Below the pieces are notes generated by a model. It saw only the letters and a list, made by a program, of their open reading frames with translations, searched no databases and was not told the origin of the DNA. The translations under genes were made by a program, and so were the position numbers. Positions 36,320 to 45,607 of a DNA stretch of 64,000 nt are shown piece after piece. Every line of letters begins with the position of its first letter. Within the stretch, counting starts at the first letter, position 1. Source of the stretch: Derxia lacustris (lineage in GTDB: Bacteria > Pseudomonadota > Gammaproteobacteria > Burkholderiales > Burkholderiaceae_E); contig NZ_MUHU01000008.1 in assembly GCF_002105195.1 (NCBI RefSeq), forward strand, positions 372,001 through 436,000, written 5' to 3'.

Positions 36320-36373
36320 GCTCCCGGCAACGGCGGATTTGCGCGCGCGCAAGCCGCATTGCCGGGAGCTTTC
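36320..36373 (+). terminator. long hairpin after actP
   Basis: GCTCCCGGCAA (36320-36330) pairs perfectly with TTGCCGGGAGC (36359-36369), with more pairing inside the loop, followed by TTTC. A weak T-run makes it an imperfect intrinsic terminator, possibly an mRNA 3'-stabilising hairpin. Confidence 0.6.
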
Positions 36374-36456
36374 AATCGATTGCCGGATTTGATGCAGGTC
36401 ATCCCCGGAAGTGGCGCCAGGGCGTGCCATGGAGGCTCCCAATCCAGGAGACAACC

Positions 36457-36633
36457 ATGCAAGCCCTCAGCGACTTCCTCACGACCGACTACGGACTGAT
36501 GAGCGCGGTGGTGATCGCGTTCTGCGTGCTCGGCGCCGGCTTCTTCGTGAACTTCGTGCGCAAGCACATCAAGGAAGACACGGCGCGCGCCGCCGCTGCC
36601 GCTGCCACGGCCCGGCCCGGCCACTCGCACTGA
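36457..36633 (+). CDS. DUF3149 small membrane protein
   Basis: 58-residue protein: MQALSDFLTTDYGLMSAVVI followed by one TM helix (about 15-36), a basic juxtamembrane stretch and an Ala/His tail. The N-terminus matches the DUF3149 family of short proteobacterial membrane proteins with unknown function. CAGGAG lies 6 nt before the ATG, a strong ribosome site. It sits between actP and yaeR, after the actP hairpin. Confidence 0.8.
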   Translation: MQALSDFLTTDYGLMSAVVIAFCVLGAGFFVNFVRKHIKEDTARAAAAAATARPGHSH

Positions 36634-36692
36634 GGCTTGCGCGCCGACTGCGCCTGTACCATCGGCCGCATTCTTTCGAGGGGTGCGGCAAG

Positions 36693-37082
36693 GTGCTGGA
36701 GATCAGGTCGGTTCATCACATCGCGATCATCGCGTCCGATTACGGGCGTTCGCGGCGCTTCTACACCGAGGTGCTCGGCCTGCAAGTGATTGCCGAGACC
36801 CACCGCGCCGAACGCGATTCCTGGAAGCTCGATCTGGCCGTCCCCGGCGGCGCGCAGATCGAGCTTTTTTCGTTTCCGGCACCGCCCGCGCGGCCGTCAC
36901 GGCCCGAGGCCTGCGGACTGCGCCATCTGGCCTTTGCGGTGGCCGACATCGAGGCGGCGGTGGCCGCCTTGCGCGCCGCCGGCGTCGAGCACGAGCCGAT
37001 CCGGCTCGATGAACTGACCGGCCGGCGCTTCGTGTTCTTCAGCGATCCCGACGCTCTGCCGCTCGAACTCTACGAAGCCTGA
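36693..37082 (+). CDS. yaeR: VOC-family metalloprotein, YaeR/GloA2-like
   Basis: 129-residue glyoxalase-I-fold protein. SVHHIAIIASDYGRSRRFYTEVLG, ERDSWKLDLAVPGGAQIELFSFPAPP, RPSRPEACGLRHLAFAVADI and SDPDALPLELYE follow E. coli YaeR closely. Metal ligands expected from the fold are the N-terminal His of VHHI, Glu of QIELF, His of LRHLAF and Glu of PLELYE, all present. Start is GTG 36693 with GAGGGG upstream. Reaction unknown although often annotated as lactoylglutathione lyase. The carbamoyltransferase gene follows after 3 nt. Confidence 0.88.
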   Translation: MLEIRSVHHIAIIASDYGRSRRFYTEVLGLQVIAETHRAERDSWKLDLAVPGGAQIELFSFPAPPARPSRPEACGLRHLAFAVADIEAAVAALRAAGVEHEPIRLDELTGRRFVFFSDPDALPLELYEA

Positions 37083-37085
37083 GCG

Positions 37086-38648
37086 ATGACTGCGCTGCTC
37101 GGGCTCAACCTCGGCCGGGATGCGGCGGCGGCGCTGTTCGTCGATGGCCGGCTGGTGGCGGCGGTGGAGCAGGAGCGCTTCGATGCCGATCGGCATTCGG
37201 CGGCGTTTCCGGCGCAGGCGATTGGCTTTGTGCTGGCGCAGGCCGGACTTGCGGCGCGCGAGGTGACCGCGCTGGCCATCGGCGATGACCGGATCGACGA
37301 CGCGCATCGTGCGGCGCTGCTGGCGCTCGGTTTGCCGGCGGCGACGCTGGTGCCGCATGCGCTGGCCCACGCGGCCGGTGCGTTCTGCGGCAGCGGCTTT
37401 GACTCCGCGGCGGTGCTCGTGGCCGATGGTCATGCGCATGGCGATGCGACGGCGGTCTTCGCCGCCGATGCGGACGGGCTGACGCAGCTCGCCGGCTGGG
37501 GCGATGCGCATGCGCCGGGGCGCTTCTATGCCGAGGCGACCGCGCTCTGCGGGCTGGCGACGCGGCCCGGGCAGGAAGGCAAGCTCATGGGGCTGGCGCC
37601 ATGGGGCACCGACGGGGCCGGCTTGAAAACGCTGCCGCGCCACTCCGCCGTTGAAGTCGGCAGCGGCAATCCGCGTGACCAGACCGGCGCGCTCGCAGCG
37701 CCCCAACTCGCGCCTGCGCTCGTTGCCGCCGCCAACCCGGCCGAACCCTTCGGCGCCGCCTCGCGCGCCATCGCCTTCGCGGCGCAGCAGGCGCTTGAGC
37801 AATTCATGCTGGCGCTCGCCCGCCACGCGCTCGCGCTGACCGGCGCGACGCGGCTCTGCCTCGCCGGCGGCGTCGCGCTCAACTGCAATGTCAATGCGCT
37901 GATCGCCGCGCTGCCGGGACTCGATGCGCTGTACGTGCAGCCGGCCGCCAACAACACCGGCACGGCGGTCGGCGCGGCGGCCTGGCTGCATCGTGAGCTG
38001 ACCGGCACGCGCGCCGTCGTCGACGAGCAGGTCTACCTCGGCCCCGCGCTCGACGACAGCGACACCGCTATCGCCCAAGCCAGCGCCGCCGGCCGCATCC
38101 GCGCGCGCCGCCTCGCCGACCCCATCGCCGAAGCCGCCGCGCGCATCGCCGCCGGCAAGGTCATCGGCTGGTGCCAGGGCCGCGCCGAGTTCGGCCCGCG
38201 CGCGCTCGGCAACCGCTCCATCCTCGCGCTGCCGGCCAGCGCCGCCATGCGCGACCGCGTCAACGCCATCAAGCGCCGCGAGCCCTGGCGCCCGCTCGCG
38301 CCGTCGGTGCTGGCCGAGGCGGCTGCCGACTGGTTCGATGCCGCGCGCCCGTCGCCGCACATGCTGCTCACCTTCCAGGTCCGCGCCGACCGCCGCGCCC
38401 GTATCCCGGCCGTCGCCCACGTCGACGGCAGCGCCCGCGTGCAGACCGTCAGCGCGCACGACAACCCGCGCTACCACGCACTCATCGCCGAAGTCGGCCG
38501 GCTCACCGGCCTGCCGCTCGTGCTCAACACCTCGCTCAACACCCGCAGCAAGCCGATGGTGCTGACCGCGCGCGACTGCATCGACTGCCTGCTCGACAGC
38601 GGCCTCGACGCGGCCGTGATCGACGACTGGCTGGTGCTGCCGGCGTAA
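37086..38648 (+). CDS. O-carbamoyltransferase, NodU/CmcH family
   Basis: 520 residues: an N-terminal Kae1-like domain with HALAH (His91 and His95) and Asp114 in LVADG as expected metal ligands, then the C-terminal carbamoyltransferase domain (GWCQGRAEFGPRALGNRSIL, KRREPWRPLAPSVL, DGSARVQTV, NTSLNTRSKPMVL). These enzymes carbamoylate hydroxyl groups of sugars or natural products using carbamoyl phosphate and ATP. The usual Asp before Gly in the PAAxDxG motif is Asn290 here (QPAANNTGTAVGAA), which may alter metal binding. The neighbour (yaeR, 3 nt upstream) gives no substrate hint. It ends at a strong bidirectional hairpin. Confidence 0.88.
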   Translation: MTALLGLNLGRDAAAALFVDGRLVAAVEQERFDADRHSAAFPAQAIGFVLAQAGLAAREVTALAIGDDRIDDAHRAALLALGLPAATLVPHALAHAAGAFCGSGFDSAAVLVADGHAHGDATAVFAADADGLTQLAGWGDAHAPGRFYAEATALCGLATRPGQEGKLMGLAPWGTDGAGLKTLPRHSAVEVGSGNPRDQTGALAAPQLAPALVAAANPAEPFGAASRAIAFAAQQALEQFMLALARHALALTGATRLCLAGGVALNCNVNALIAALPGLDALYVQPAANNTGTAVGAAAWLHRELTGTRAVVDEQVYLGPALDDSDTAIAQASAAGRIRARRLADPIAEAAARIAAGKVIGWCQGRAEFGPRALGNRSILALPASAAMRDRVNAIKRREPWRPLAPSVLAEAAADWFDAARPSPHMLLTFQVRADRRARIPAVAHVDGSARVQTVSAHDNPRYHALIAEVGRLTGLPLVLNTSLNTRSKPMVLTARDCIDCLLDSGLDAAVIDDWLVLPA

Positions 38649-38683
38649 AAAAACGGGCCGGCGAATCGCTCCGCCGGCCCGTT
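38645..38683. terminator. intrinsic terminator between convergent genes
   Basis: AACGGGCCGGCG (38652-38663) pairs with CGCCGGCCCGTT (38672-38683). Read on the minus strand it ends in seven T residues, so it terminates the PhoH-type gene strongly; on the plus strand the T-run is poor, but it can still stop the carbamoyltransferase transcript. Confidence 0.85.
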
Positions 38684-38714
38684 CCTGTGCAGCAAGCAAG
38701 CCTGCATCAGCGCA

Positions 38715-40634
38715 TCACAGCGCCTCGCTCGCGTAATCGGCCAGCCGCGAGCGTTCGCCGCGCGCCAGCGTCACATGGCCCGAATGCGGCCAGCCCTTGA
38801 AGCGGTCCACCACGTAGGTCAGCCCGCTCGACCCTTCGGTGAGATAGGGCGTGTCGATCTGCGCGATGTTGCCGAGGCAGACCACCTTGGTGCCCGGGCC
38901 GGCGCGGGTGATGAGCGTCTTCATCTGCTTCGGCGTCAGGTTCTGCGCCTCGTCGATGATCAGGTACTTGCTCACGAAGGTGCGACCGCGCATGAAGTTC
39001 ATGCTCTTGATCTTGATCTTCGAGCGGATCACGTCGGCACTGCTCTGCTTGCCCCATTCGCCGCCGGCATTGCTGCTGTAGGTGCCGCCGTAGCCGCCGC
39101 CGGCGCCGCTGGTCTCGCCGCCGCCCAGCAGCACCTCGATGTTGTCGTCGAAGGCGCCCATCCACGGCGCCATCTTTTCTTCCTCGGTGCCGGGCAGAAA
39201 GCCGATGTCCTCGCCGACCGGCACCGTCGCGCGCGTCACGATGATTTCGGTATAGCGCCGCGTGTCCAGGCATTGCGACAGCCCCGCCGCCAGCGCCAGC
39301 AGCGTCTTGCCGGTGCCGGCCTGACCCAGCAGCGTGACGAAGTCGCACTCCGGATTCATCAGCAGATTCAGCGCGAAGTTCTGCTCGCGGTTGCGCGCCG
39401 TGATGCCCCAGATGCCGTTCTTGTTGTGCGTGAAGTCGCGCAGCGTCTGTAGCACGGCCGTCTTGCCGTTCACCTCGCGCACCTGGGCGTAGAGCGGCGC
39501 CTCGCCGTCCTTGCCCTCGTAGTACACGAACTGGTTGACCATGAAGGCCGTCACCAGCGGCCCGCTCACGCGATAGAACGTGGAGCCCTGCTGCTGCCAG
39601 CTCTCCACGCCCTTGCCGTGGCGTTGCCAGAAATTGTCCGGCAGCGCCAGCCAGCCCGAATAGAGCAGGTCGGTGTCTTCGAGAACATGGTCGTTGAAGT
39701 AGTCCTCGGCCGGCAGACTCAACGCGCGCGCCTTGATGCGCATGTTGATGTCCTTGGTCACCAGCACCACCAGCCGCTCGGGCTTGCTCTCCTGCAAGGC
39801 GCGGACCACGCCGAGGATCTGGTTGTCGGCCTTGCCGGTCTCCAGCCCCGACGGCAGCAGGTTGGCGAAGATCTGGGTCTGGAAGTAGAGCCGGCCACCG
39901 GCGTCGCGGTTGCCCAGACTCGCCAGCGCCAGCCCGCCCTCGATGTCGACCGAGGTGCCGGCCGCCTCGATCAGCGCATCGAGCGTGCGGCTCACCTGGC
40001 GCACATTGCGCGACACCTCGCTCATGCCCTTCTTGTGATTGTCGAGTTCCTCGAGCGTCATGATCGGCAGATAGACGTCGTGCTCTTCAAATCGGAACAG
40101 CGAGCTCGGGTCGTGCATCAGCACATTGGTGTCGAGCACGAACAGCTTCTTCACGCCGATGTCGGCGCCGTCCTTGATGCCGCCGCGCTTGGTGGTGGTG
40201 GCGCGATGGGCGGCGGCCTGGCGCGGCGTGACCGGCGCGACGGGCGGGCGCTCGGCGATCCGGCCGATCGGCGTCTTGCTCCTGGCGACCGGCGGCGGCA
40301 CCGGAATGCGCGAGCCGCTCTTGGCCGGCGCGCTGCGGGCCGGCGCGATCTTGGGCGCGGTCGCGACATCGAGCGCCTCGGTCAGATCGGCCACATCGGC
40401 GATCTCGACGGCGGCGATCGGATCGAGCTCGGGCACGACGGCCGGCGTGGCGGCAATTTCGGGATCGATCAGCGCCAGCGTGGCCTGTTGTGCATCCGCC
40501 GCATTGGCGGCGGGCTCCGGCGACGCGACGCTGGCACCGGCAAGCCGTTTTCGCGCCGGTGCGCGACGCGCTTGCGCGGGCTCGAAATCGGTGAGCAGGG
40601 TGGCGGGCTTGGTAGGCGCTTTGGGCAGTGGCAT
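38715..40634 (-). CDS. PIN-PhoH domain ATPase/ribonuclease-like protein
   Basis: 639-residue PhoH family protein of the long (PhoH2-like) form: a low-complexity Ala/Pro/Val N-terminus (about 1-165), a PIN nuclease domain (KLFVLDTNVLMHDPSSLFRF, EELDNHKKG, acidic catalytic Asp), and a C-terminal PhoH ATPase with Walker A GQAGTGKT (437-444), Walker B LIIDEAQN and VCLGNIAQIDTPYL. A Gly-rich insertion (ETSGAGGGYGGTYSS) interrupts the ATPase domain. PIN-PhoH proteins unwind and cleave RNA in vitro. Start ATG 40634; the preceding transcript is terminated at 40705. The N-terminal extension is unusual. Confidence 0.88.
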   Translation of the reverse strand: MPLPKAPTKPATLLTDFEPAQARRAPARKRLAGASVASPEPAANAADAQQATLALIDPEIAATPAVVPELDPIAAVEIADVADLTEALDVATAPKIAPARSAPAKSGSRIPVPPPVARSKTPIGRIAERPPVAPVTPRQAAAHRATTTKRGGIKDGADIGVKKLFVLDTNVLMHDPSSLFRFEEHDVYLPIMTLEELDNHKKGMSEVSRNVRQVSRTLDALIEAAGTSVDIEGGLALASLGNRDAGGRLYFQTQIFANLLPSGLETGKADNQILGVVRALQESKPERLVVLVTKDINMRIKARALSLPAEDYFNDHVLEDTDLLYSGWLALPDNFWQRHGKGVESWQQQGSTFYRVSGPLVTAFMVNQFVYYEGKDGEAPLYAQVREVNGKTAVLQTLRDFTHNKNGIWGITARNREQNFALNLLMNPECDFVTLLGQAGTGKTLLALAAGLSQCLDTRRYTEIIVTRATVPVGEDIGFLPGTEEEKMAPWMGAFDDNIEVLLGGGETSGAGGGYGGTYSSNAGGEWGKQSSADVIRSKIKIKSMNFMRGRTFVSKYLIIDEAQNLTPKQMKTLITRAGPGTKVVCLGNIAQIDTPYLTEGSSGLTYVVDRFKGWPHSGHVTLARGERSRLADYASEAL

Positions 40635-40693
40635 GCGTGCGATCAGCTGAAGAGTGGGAAAACGGAGTGCCCGCGAAGGGCCGGCAGCCAGGC

Positions 40694-40736
40694 GCCAAAA
40701 ACAAAGCCGCTCGGGACAACGGGGTCCGGAGCGGCT
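40694..40736 (-). terminator. intrinsic terminator downstream of bcp
   Basis: On the minus strand AGCCGCTC (40736-40729) pairs with GAGCGGCT (40712-40705) and is followed by TTTGTTTTTGG. It lies 177 nt after the bcp stop and 60 nt before the PhoH-type start, so it separates the two units. Confidence 0.75.
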
Positions 40737-40912
40737 GGGGCGAGCTGCCGTGTGGAAGGTGCTGCGCGCCGGCAACTGAGGCCAGGCGGTCGGCGGCGCG
40801 GGATGAACGGGGTGGAACTCAATCGGGTCGCGCCATTCAAGAAAGCTGTGATTTTCGAGTCGCTTCGTCGAACTGCGTCGCGCGCGCCGCCCGCAGGCGA
40901 CGCGGATTCAAC

Positions 40913-41389
40913 TTAACCAAGCGCCTGCACTTGCGCAAGCACGGCCGCCACATGGCCCGGCACCTTCACGCCGCGCCATTCGGCTTGCACCACGCCTTCG
41001 GCATCGATGACGAAGGTTGAGCGCTCGATGCCGCGCACCTGCTTGCCGTACATGTTCTTGAGCTTCATCACGCCGAACAGCTCACAGACCTTTTCATCCG
41101 GATCGGACAGCAGCTCGAACGGAAAGGCCTGCTTGGCCTTGAAGTTTTCATGCGATTTGAGGCTGTCGCGGCTCACGCCGATCACGTCGGCGCCGGCGGC
41201 CTGGAACTCGGCGTACTGGTCGCGGAAGCCTTGACCTTCGGTCGTGCAGCCGGGCGTGCTGTCCTTGGGATAGAAGTACAGCACCGTGATGCGGCCGCGC
41301 GCCTCGGCCGGCGAGAAGGTCTTGCCGCCGGTGAGCGGGGCCGAGAAATCGGGGACGGCCTTGCCGATGAGGCTGGGCGTGTCGGACAT
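40913..41389 (-). CDS. bcp: thioredoxin-dependent thiol peroxidase (Bcp/PrxQ)
   Basis: 158-residue peroxiredoxin that reduces H2O2 and organic hydroperoxides. FYPKDSTPGCTTEGQGFRDQ carries the peroxidatic Cys48; the second Cys found five residues later in E. coli Bcp is Gly here, so it would work as a 1-Cys type or use Cys in EKVCELFG. Further signatures: VIGVSRDSLKSHENF and RSTFVID. Start ATG 41389 with AGGAGT before it. It follows the Mth938-type gene on the same strand by about 67 nt. Confidence 0.92.
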   Translation of the reverse strand: MSDTPSLIGKAVPDFSAPLTGGKTFSPAEARGRITVLYFYPKDSTPGCTTEGQGFRDQYAEFQAAGADVIGVSRDSLKSHENFKAKQAFPFELLSDPDEKVCELFGVMKLKNMYGKQVRGIERSTFVIDAEGVVQAEWRGVKVPGHVAAVLAQVQALG

Positions 41390-41456
41390 GCGGACTCCTG
41401 TCGTGATTGTTGGCGAGCAGCTCGGATAAGCATGGCGCAGGCCAGTTGCAGCGCAT

Positions 41457-41828
41457 TCAGCCCAGCAAAAACACGCCGGCCACGCTGCGGCCCTCGGCCA
41501 TGAGGATGTTGTAGGTGCGGCAGGCGGCCTTGGTATCCATGCATTCCACGCCGATGCGGCGCGCGATCAGCTGGGCGATCAGCCGTGGATGGATGAAGCG
41601 CTGCTTCGCGCCCGTGCCGAGAATGACCACCTCGGGCGAATGCGCCAGCACCGCCTCGAATTGCTCGGCCGCGAGCGCCTCAAAGTTGGCGGCGGGCCAG
41701 TCCTCGACCGGCGCCGTCGGCGTGACGAGCACCGCCGTTTCATGCCGGCGGGCGTTGATCTCGATGAAGCCGTCGCCGTAGGCGGTGACGGTGTTGAGCG
41801 AATTGGGGGCGTCGGTATGCAGCTTCAC
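41457..41828 (-). CDS. Mth938-like domain protein (DUF498)
   Basis: 123-residue protein of the Mth938/NDUFAF3 fold: [65 protein letters not shown], all characteristic. Function in bacteria is not established (eukaryotic relatives assist respiratory complex I assembly). It is the first gene of a possible two-gene unit with bcp and is divergent from alaC across 146 bp. Confidence 0.85.
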   Translation of the reverse strand: MKLHTDAPNSLNTVTAYGDGFIEINARRHETAVLVTPTAPVEDWPAANFEALAAEQFEAVLAHSPEVVILGTGAKQRFIHPRLIAQLIARRIGVECMDTKAACRTYNILMAEGRSVAGVFLLG

Positions 41829-41910
41829 GCAGGACTCCGGGGAATCGGGGGATTCTAGCCACGCCGGTTTCCCGGCCTGGCGGCGGGGGCGGGGAGTGGG
41901 GCGCTTCGGC

Positions 41911-41916
41911 TAGAAT
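41911..41916 (+). promoter_or_regulatory. candidate -10 box upstream of alaC
   Basis: TAGAAT in TTCGGCTAGAATTTCGGG, 59 nt before the GTG start at 41975. No clear -35. It would drive the alaC-GNAT-hom cluster and beyond. Confidence 0.4.
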
Positions 41917-41974
41917 TTCGGGTTCCCGAGCGCATTTTTTGTTCCTCGCGCACGTCAATCCCGGAGTTGCAAAA

Positions 41975-43174
41975 GTGATCGATTTTCCCCGCATCAAACG
42001 CCTGCCGCCCTATGTCTTCAACATCACCGCCGAGTTGAAGATGGCCGCCCGGCGTCGCGGCGAAGACATCATCGACATGAGCATGGGCAACCCTGACGGT
42101 TCCACGCCCCAGCACATCGTCGACAAGCTGGTCGAGGCCAGCCAGCGGCCCGATACCCACGGTTATTCGGTCAGCAAGGGCATTCCGCGCCTGCGCCGCG
42201 CCATCACCAACTGGTACAAGTCGCGCTACGAGGTCGAGTTCGATCCCGACAGCGAAGCCATCGTGACCATCGGCTCCAAGGAAGGTCTGGCCCATCTGAT
42301 GCTCGCCACGCTCGATCGCGGCGACACGGTGCTGGTGCCCAACCCGAGCTACCCGATCCACATCTACGGCGCGATCATCGCCGGCGCCGACATCCGCTCG
42401 GTGCGCATGACGCCCGGCGTCGACTTCTTCGAGGAGCTGGAGCGCGCGATCCGCGAGACGCTGCCCAAGCCCAAGATGATGATCATGGGCTTCCCCAGCA
42501 ACCCCACCGCGCAGTGCGTCGATCTCGCCTTCTTCGAGCGCGTCATCAAGCTGGCCAAGGAACACAACATCCTCGTGGTGCACGACCTGGCCTATGCCGA
42601 CATCTGCTTCGACGGCTATCAGGCGCCGTCGATCATGCAGATCCCGGGCGCGCGCGATGTGGCGGTCGAGTTCTTCACGATGAGCAAGAGCTACAACATG
42701 GCCGGCTGGCGCATCGGCTACATGGTCGGCAATAAAGAGATGGTGGCCGCGCTCGCGCGCATGAAGAGCTATCACGACTACGGCACCTTCACGCCCATTC
42801 AAGTGGCGTCGATCGCCGCGCTCGAAGGCCCGCAGGACTGCGTCAAGGAAATCACCGCGCAGTACCAGAGCCGCCGCGACGTGCTGGTGAAGGGCCTGCA
42901 CGAAATCGGCTGGGACGTCGAGGTGCCCAAGGCGTCGATGTACATCTGGGCCAGGATTCCGGAGTTCTACGCCAAGCTCGGCTCGCTCGAATTCGCCAAG
43001 CGCATCCTGGCCGACGCCAAGGTGGCGGTGTCGCCGGGCATCGGCTTTGGCGACTATGGCGACGACCATGTGCGCTTTGCGCTCATCGAGAACGAGCAGC
43101 GCACCAAGCAGGCGCTGCGCGGCCTGAAGGACATGTTCCGCAAGGACGGTCTGCTGCAAAAGTCGGCGGCCTGA
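41975..43174 (+). CDS. alaC: alanine/valine-type aminotransferase, AlaC family
   Basis: 399-residue PLP aminotransferase (fold type I). [70 protein letters not shown] and the PLP-lysine loop [15 protein letters not shown] (Lys238) match E. coli AlaC, which makes alanine from pyruvate. Start is GTG 41975 with CCGGAG 9 nt upstream; a TTG at 41939 is open but lacks a ribosome site. The gene overlaps the GNAT gene by one base and leads into hom, a linkage common in betaproteobacteria. Confidence 0.9.
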   Translation: MIDFPRIKRLPPYVFNITAELKMAARRRGEDIIDMSMGNPDGSTPQHIVDKLVEASQRPDTHGYSVSKGIPRLRRAITNWYKSRYEVEFDPDSEAIVTIGSKEGLAHLMLATLDRGDTVLVPNPSYPIHIYGAIIAGADIRSVRMTPGVDFFEELERAIRETLPKPKMMIMGFPSNPTAQCVDLAFFERVIKLAKEHNILVVHDLAYADICFDGYQAPSIMQIPGARDVAVEFFTMSKSYNMAGWRIGYMVGNKEMVAALARMKSYHDYGTFTPIQVASIAALEGPQDCVKEITAQYQSRRDVLVKGLHEIGWDVEVPKASMYIWARIPEFYAKLGSLEFAKRILADAKVAVSPGIGFGDYGDDHVRFALIENEQRTKQALRGLKDMFRKDGLLQKSAA

Positions 43175-43641
43175 TGAGCGCCGGCCTGTGCGTCGTCGAT
43201 CTGCACGATGCCGACGGGCGCTTTACCGGCGCCGGCTGGCTCGAACGCGCCTGGCCGGTGCATCGGCAGCTGCGGCCGCATCTGGATGAACTGGCGGCGT
43301 ATGTGCAGCGCATCGAGGCGGTGACCGCCGGCGGCGCGCGCATGGCGCTAGCGGTGGACGACGGCGACGCGGTGCTCGGCGTGGCGGTCTACCGCTGGTT
43401 CGCCAACACCCATGACGGTCTGCGCTTCTACGTCGACGATCTCGTCACCGACGAAGCGCGCCGTTCGGCCGGCGTCGGCCATTTGCTGCTCGACTGGCTG
43501 CGACACCGCGCCGTCGCGCTCGGCTGCGACAGTTTCACGCTCGAATCGGGCACCCAGCGTCAACAGGCGCACAAGTTCTACTTCCGCGAAGGCATGGCGA
43601 TCCCGTCCTTCAGTTTCAAGGCAGCGCTCAAAACATCATGA
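43174..43641 (+). CDS. GNAT-family N-acetyltransferase
   Basis: 155-residue acetyltransferase: VYRWFANTHDGLRFYVDDLVTDEARRSAGVGHLLL contains the beta4 strand and the acetyl-CoA pyrophosphate loop (RRSAGVGHLLLDWL), followed by FTLESGTQRQQAHKFYFREG (the motif B region). Substrate unknown; possibly an amino acid or small amine. It overlaps alaC by one base and hom by four, so it is translationally coupled between two amino-acid genes. Confidence 0.85.
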   Translation: MSAGLCVVDLHDADGRFTGAGWLERAWPVHRQLRPHLDELAAYVQRIEAVTAGGARMALAVDDGDAVLGVAVYRWFANTHDGLRFYVDDLVTDEARRSAGVGHLLLDWLRHRAVALGCDSFTLESGTQRQQAHKFYFREGMAIPSFSFKAALKTS

Positions 43642-44948
43642 AACCCATCAAAGTCGGTCTGCTCGGCATCGGTACCGTGGGCAGCGGTACGTTCAAGGTC
43701 CTCCAGCGCAATCAGGGTGAAATCACTCGCCGCGCCGGTCGCGGCATCGAGATTGCGATGGTCGCCGACCTGAACACCGCTCGCGCGCGCCAGCTGGTGG
43801 GCAACGCCGCCACGGTCACCGACAACGGTCGCGACGTGGTGACCAACCCCGAGATCGACGTGGTGGTCGAGCTGATCGGCGGCACCGGCATCGCCAAGGA
43901 GCTGGTGCTCGAAGCCATCGCCAACGGCAAGCATGTGGTCACGGCCAACAAGCATCTGCTGGCCAAGTACGGCAACGAGATCTTCGCGGCGGCGCACGAA
44001 AAGGGCGTGAGCGTGGCCTTCGAGGCGGCGGTGGCCGGCGGCATTCCGGTCATCAAGGCGCTGCGCGAAGGGCTGACGGCCAATCGCATCGAATGGATCG
44101 CCGGGATCATCAACGGCACGACCAACTTCATCCTGTCGGAGATGCGCAGCAAGGGGCTGTCCTTCGACACGGTGCTCAAGCAGGCGCAGGAACTCGGCTA
44201 TGCCGAGGCCGACCCGACCTTCGACATCGAGGGCATCGACGCGGCGCACAAGATCACGCTGATGAGCGCCATCGCCTTCGGCATCCCGGTGCAGTTCGAG
44301 AAGGCGCATGTCGAGGGCATCACCAAGCTCACGCCGGCCGACATCGAGTACGCGGAAGAACTCGGCTATCGCATCAAGCTGCTCGGCATCACGCGGCGCA
44401 CCGCCGACGGCATCGAGCTGCGCGTTCACCCCACGCTGGTGCCGGCCAAGCATCTGATCGCCAACGTGGAAGGCGTGATGAACAGCGTGCTGGTCAAGGG
44501 CGACGCGGTCGGCCAGACGCTGTACTACGGCGCCGGCGCCGGCAGCGAGCCGACCGCCTCGGCCGTGATTGCCGACTTGGTCGACATCGCGCGCACCGCC
44601 ACCGCCGATCCGCACAACCGCGTGCCGCATCTGGCCTTCCAGCAGGGCGAGCTGGCCGACACGCCGATCCTGCCGCTCGGCAAGATCGTGTCGAGCTACT
44701 ACCTGCGCATCCGCGTCGCCAACAAGACCGGCGTGCTGGCCGACATCACCCGCGTGATGGCCGACCACGACATTTCCATCGATGCGCTGCTGCAGAAGGA
44801 GCCGGCCGAGGGCGAGGCGCATGCCGAGATCATCGTGCTGACGCATCAGACGGTGGAAGCCAACCTCGATGCGGCGATCGCGAAGATCGAGGCGCTGGCG
44901 ACGGTGGTCGGCCACGTCGTGCGCATCCGCCAGGAAGACCTGAGCTGA
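43638..44948 (+). CDS. hom: homoserine dehydrogenase
   Basis: 436-residue NAD(P)H-dependent enzyme that reduces aspartate semialdehyde to homoserine for threonine and methionine synthesis. N-terminal Rossmann loop LLGIGTVGSGTF, VTANKHLLAKYG, EAAVAGGIPVIKALREGL, IAGIINGTTNFILSEM, EADPTFDIEGIDAAHK, and a C-terminal ACT domain (ANKTGVLADITRVMADHDIS) for threonine feedback. Stand-alone (not fused to aspartokinase). Overlaps the GNAT gene by 4 nt. thrC lies 855 nt further on, separated by pncA and a small membrane gene. Confidence 0.95.
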   Translation: MKPIKVGLLGIGTVGSGTFKVLQRNQGEITRRAGRGIEIAMVADLNTARARQLVGNAATVTDNGRDVVTNPEIDVVVELIGGTGIAKELVLEAIANGKHVVTANKHLLAKYGNEIFAAAHEKGVSVAFEAAVAGGIPVIKALREGLTANRIEWIAGIINGTTNFILSEMRSKGLSFDTVLKQAQELGYAEADPTFDIEGIDAAHKITLMSAIAFGIPVQFEKAHVEGITKLTPADIEYAEELGYRIKLLGITRRTADGIELRVHPTLVPAKHLIANVEGVMNSVLVKGDAVGQTLYYGAGAGSEPTASAVIADLVDIARTATADPHNRVPHLAFQQGELADTPILPLGKIVSSYYLRIRVANKTGVLADITRVMADHDISIDALLQKEPAEGEAHAEIIVLTHQTVEANLDAAIAKIEALATVVGHVVRIRQEDLS

Positions 44949-44949
44949 C

Positions 44950-45585
44950 ATGGCCGCGACGACGACCGCCATCGCCCCGGGCGACGCGCTGCTCGTCGTC
45001 GACGTGCAGAACTGCTTCTGCCCGGGCGGCGCGCTGGCCGTGCCCGAGGGCGACGCGGTCGTGCCGGTCATCAACGCGCTCGCGCCGCGCTTCGCCAACG
45101 TGGTGCTGACGCAGGACTGGCATCCGGCCGGGCACATCTCGTTCGCGTCGCAGCACGCCGGGCGCCAGCCCTTCGAGACGATTGCGCTGCCCTACGGCGA
45201 GCAAGTGCTGTGGCCCGATCACGCGGTGCAGGCCACGCCGGGCGCCGAGCTGCATCCGGCGCTGGCCGTGCCGAATGCGCGGCTGATCCTGCGCAAGGGC
45301 ATGAACCCGCTGGTCGACAGCTACTCGGCCTTCCTCGAAGCCGACCGCAAGAGCGACACCGGCCTCGCCGCGTGGCTGCGGTCGCAAGGCGTAACCCGCG
45401 TGTTCTGCGTCGGTCTTGCGCTCGACTATTGCGTCGCCTGGACCGCGCTCGACGCGCGCGCCGCCGGCTTCGACGTGACGGTGATCGAGAACGCCTGCCG
45501 CGCCATCGACGCCAACGGCTCGCTCGCGGCGGCCCGGGCAAGCATGACGGCGGCCGGCATCGCGCTGCTGCCGTCGCTCGACTGA
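44950..45585 (+). CDS. pncA: nicotinamidase
   Basis: 211-residue cysteine hydrolase converting nicotinamide to nicotinate in NAD salvage. Catalytic triad Asp in LVVDVQNCF, Lys in RKGMN and Cys in GLALDYCV; the metal site DWHPAGHISF matches PncA exactly. It starts 1 nt after the hom stop, so it is coupled to hom, although functionally unrelated; its insertion between hom and thrC is unusual. Confidence 0.93.
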   Translation: MAATTTAIAPGDALLVVDVQNCFCPGGALAVPEGDAVVPVINALAPRFANVVLTQDWHPAGHISFASQHAGRQPFETIALPYGEQVLWPDHAVQATPGAELHPALAVPNARLILRKGMNPLVDSYSAFLEADRKSDTGLAAWLRSQGVTRVFCVGLALDYCVAWTALDARAAGFDVTVIENACRAIDANGSLAAARASMTAAGIALLPSLD

Positions 45586-45607
45586 CGCCCCCTGTCCGGA
45601 GCCCGCC

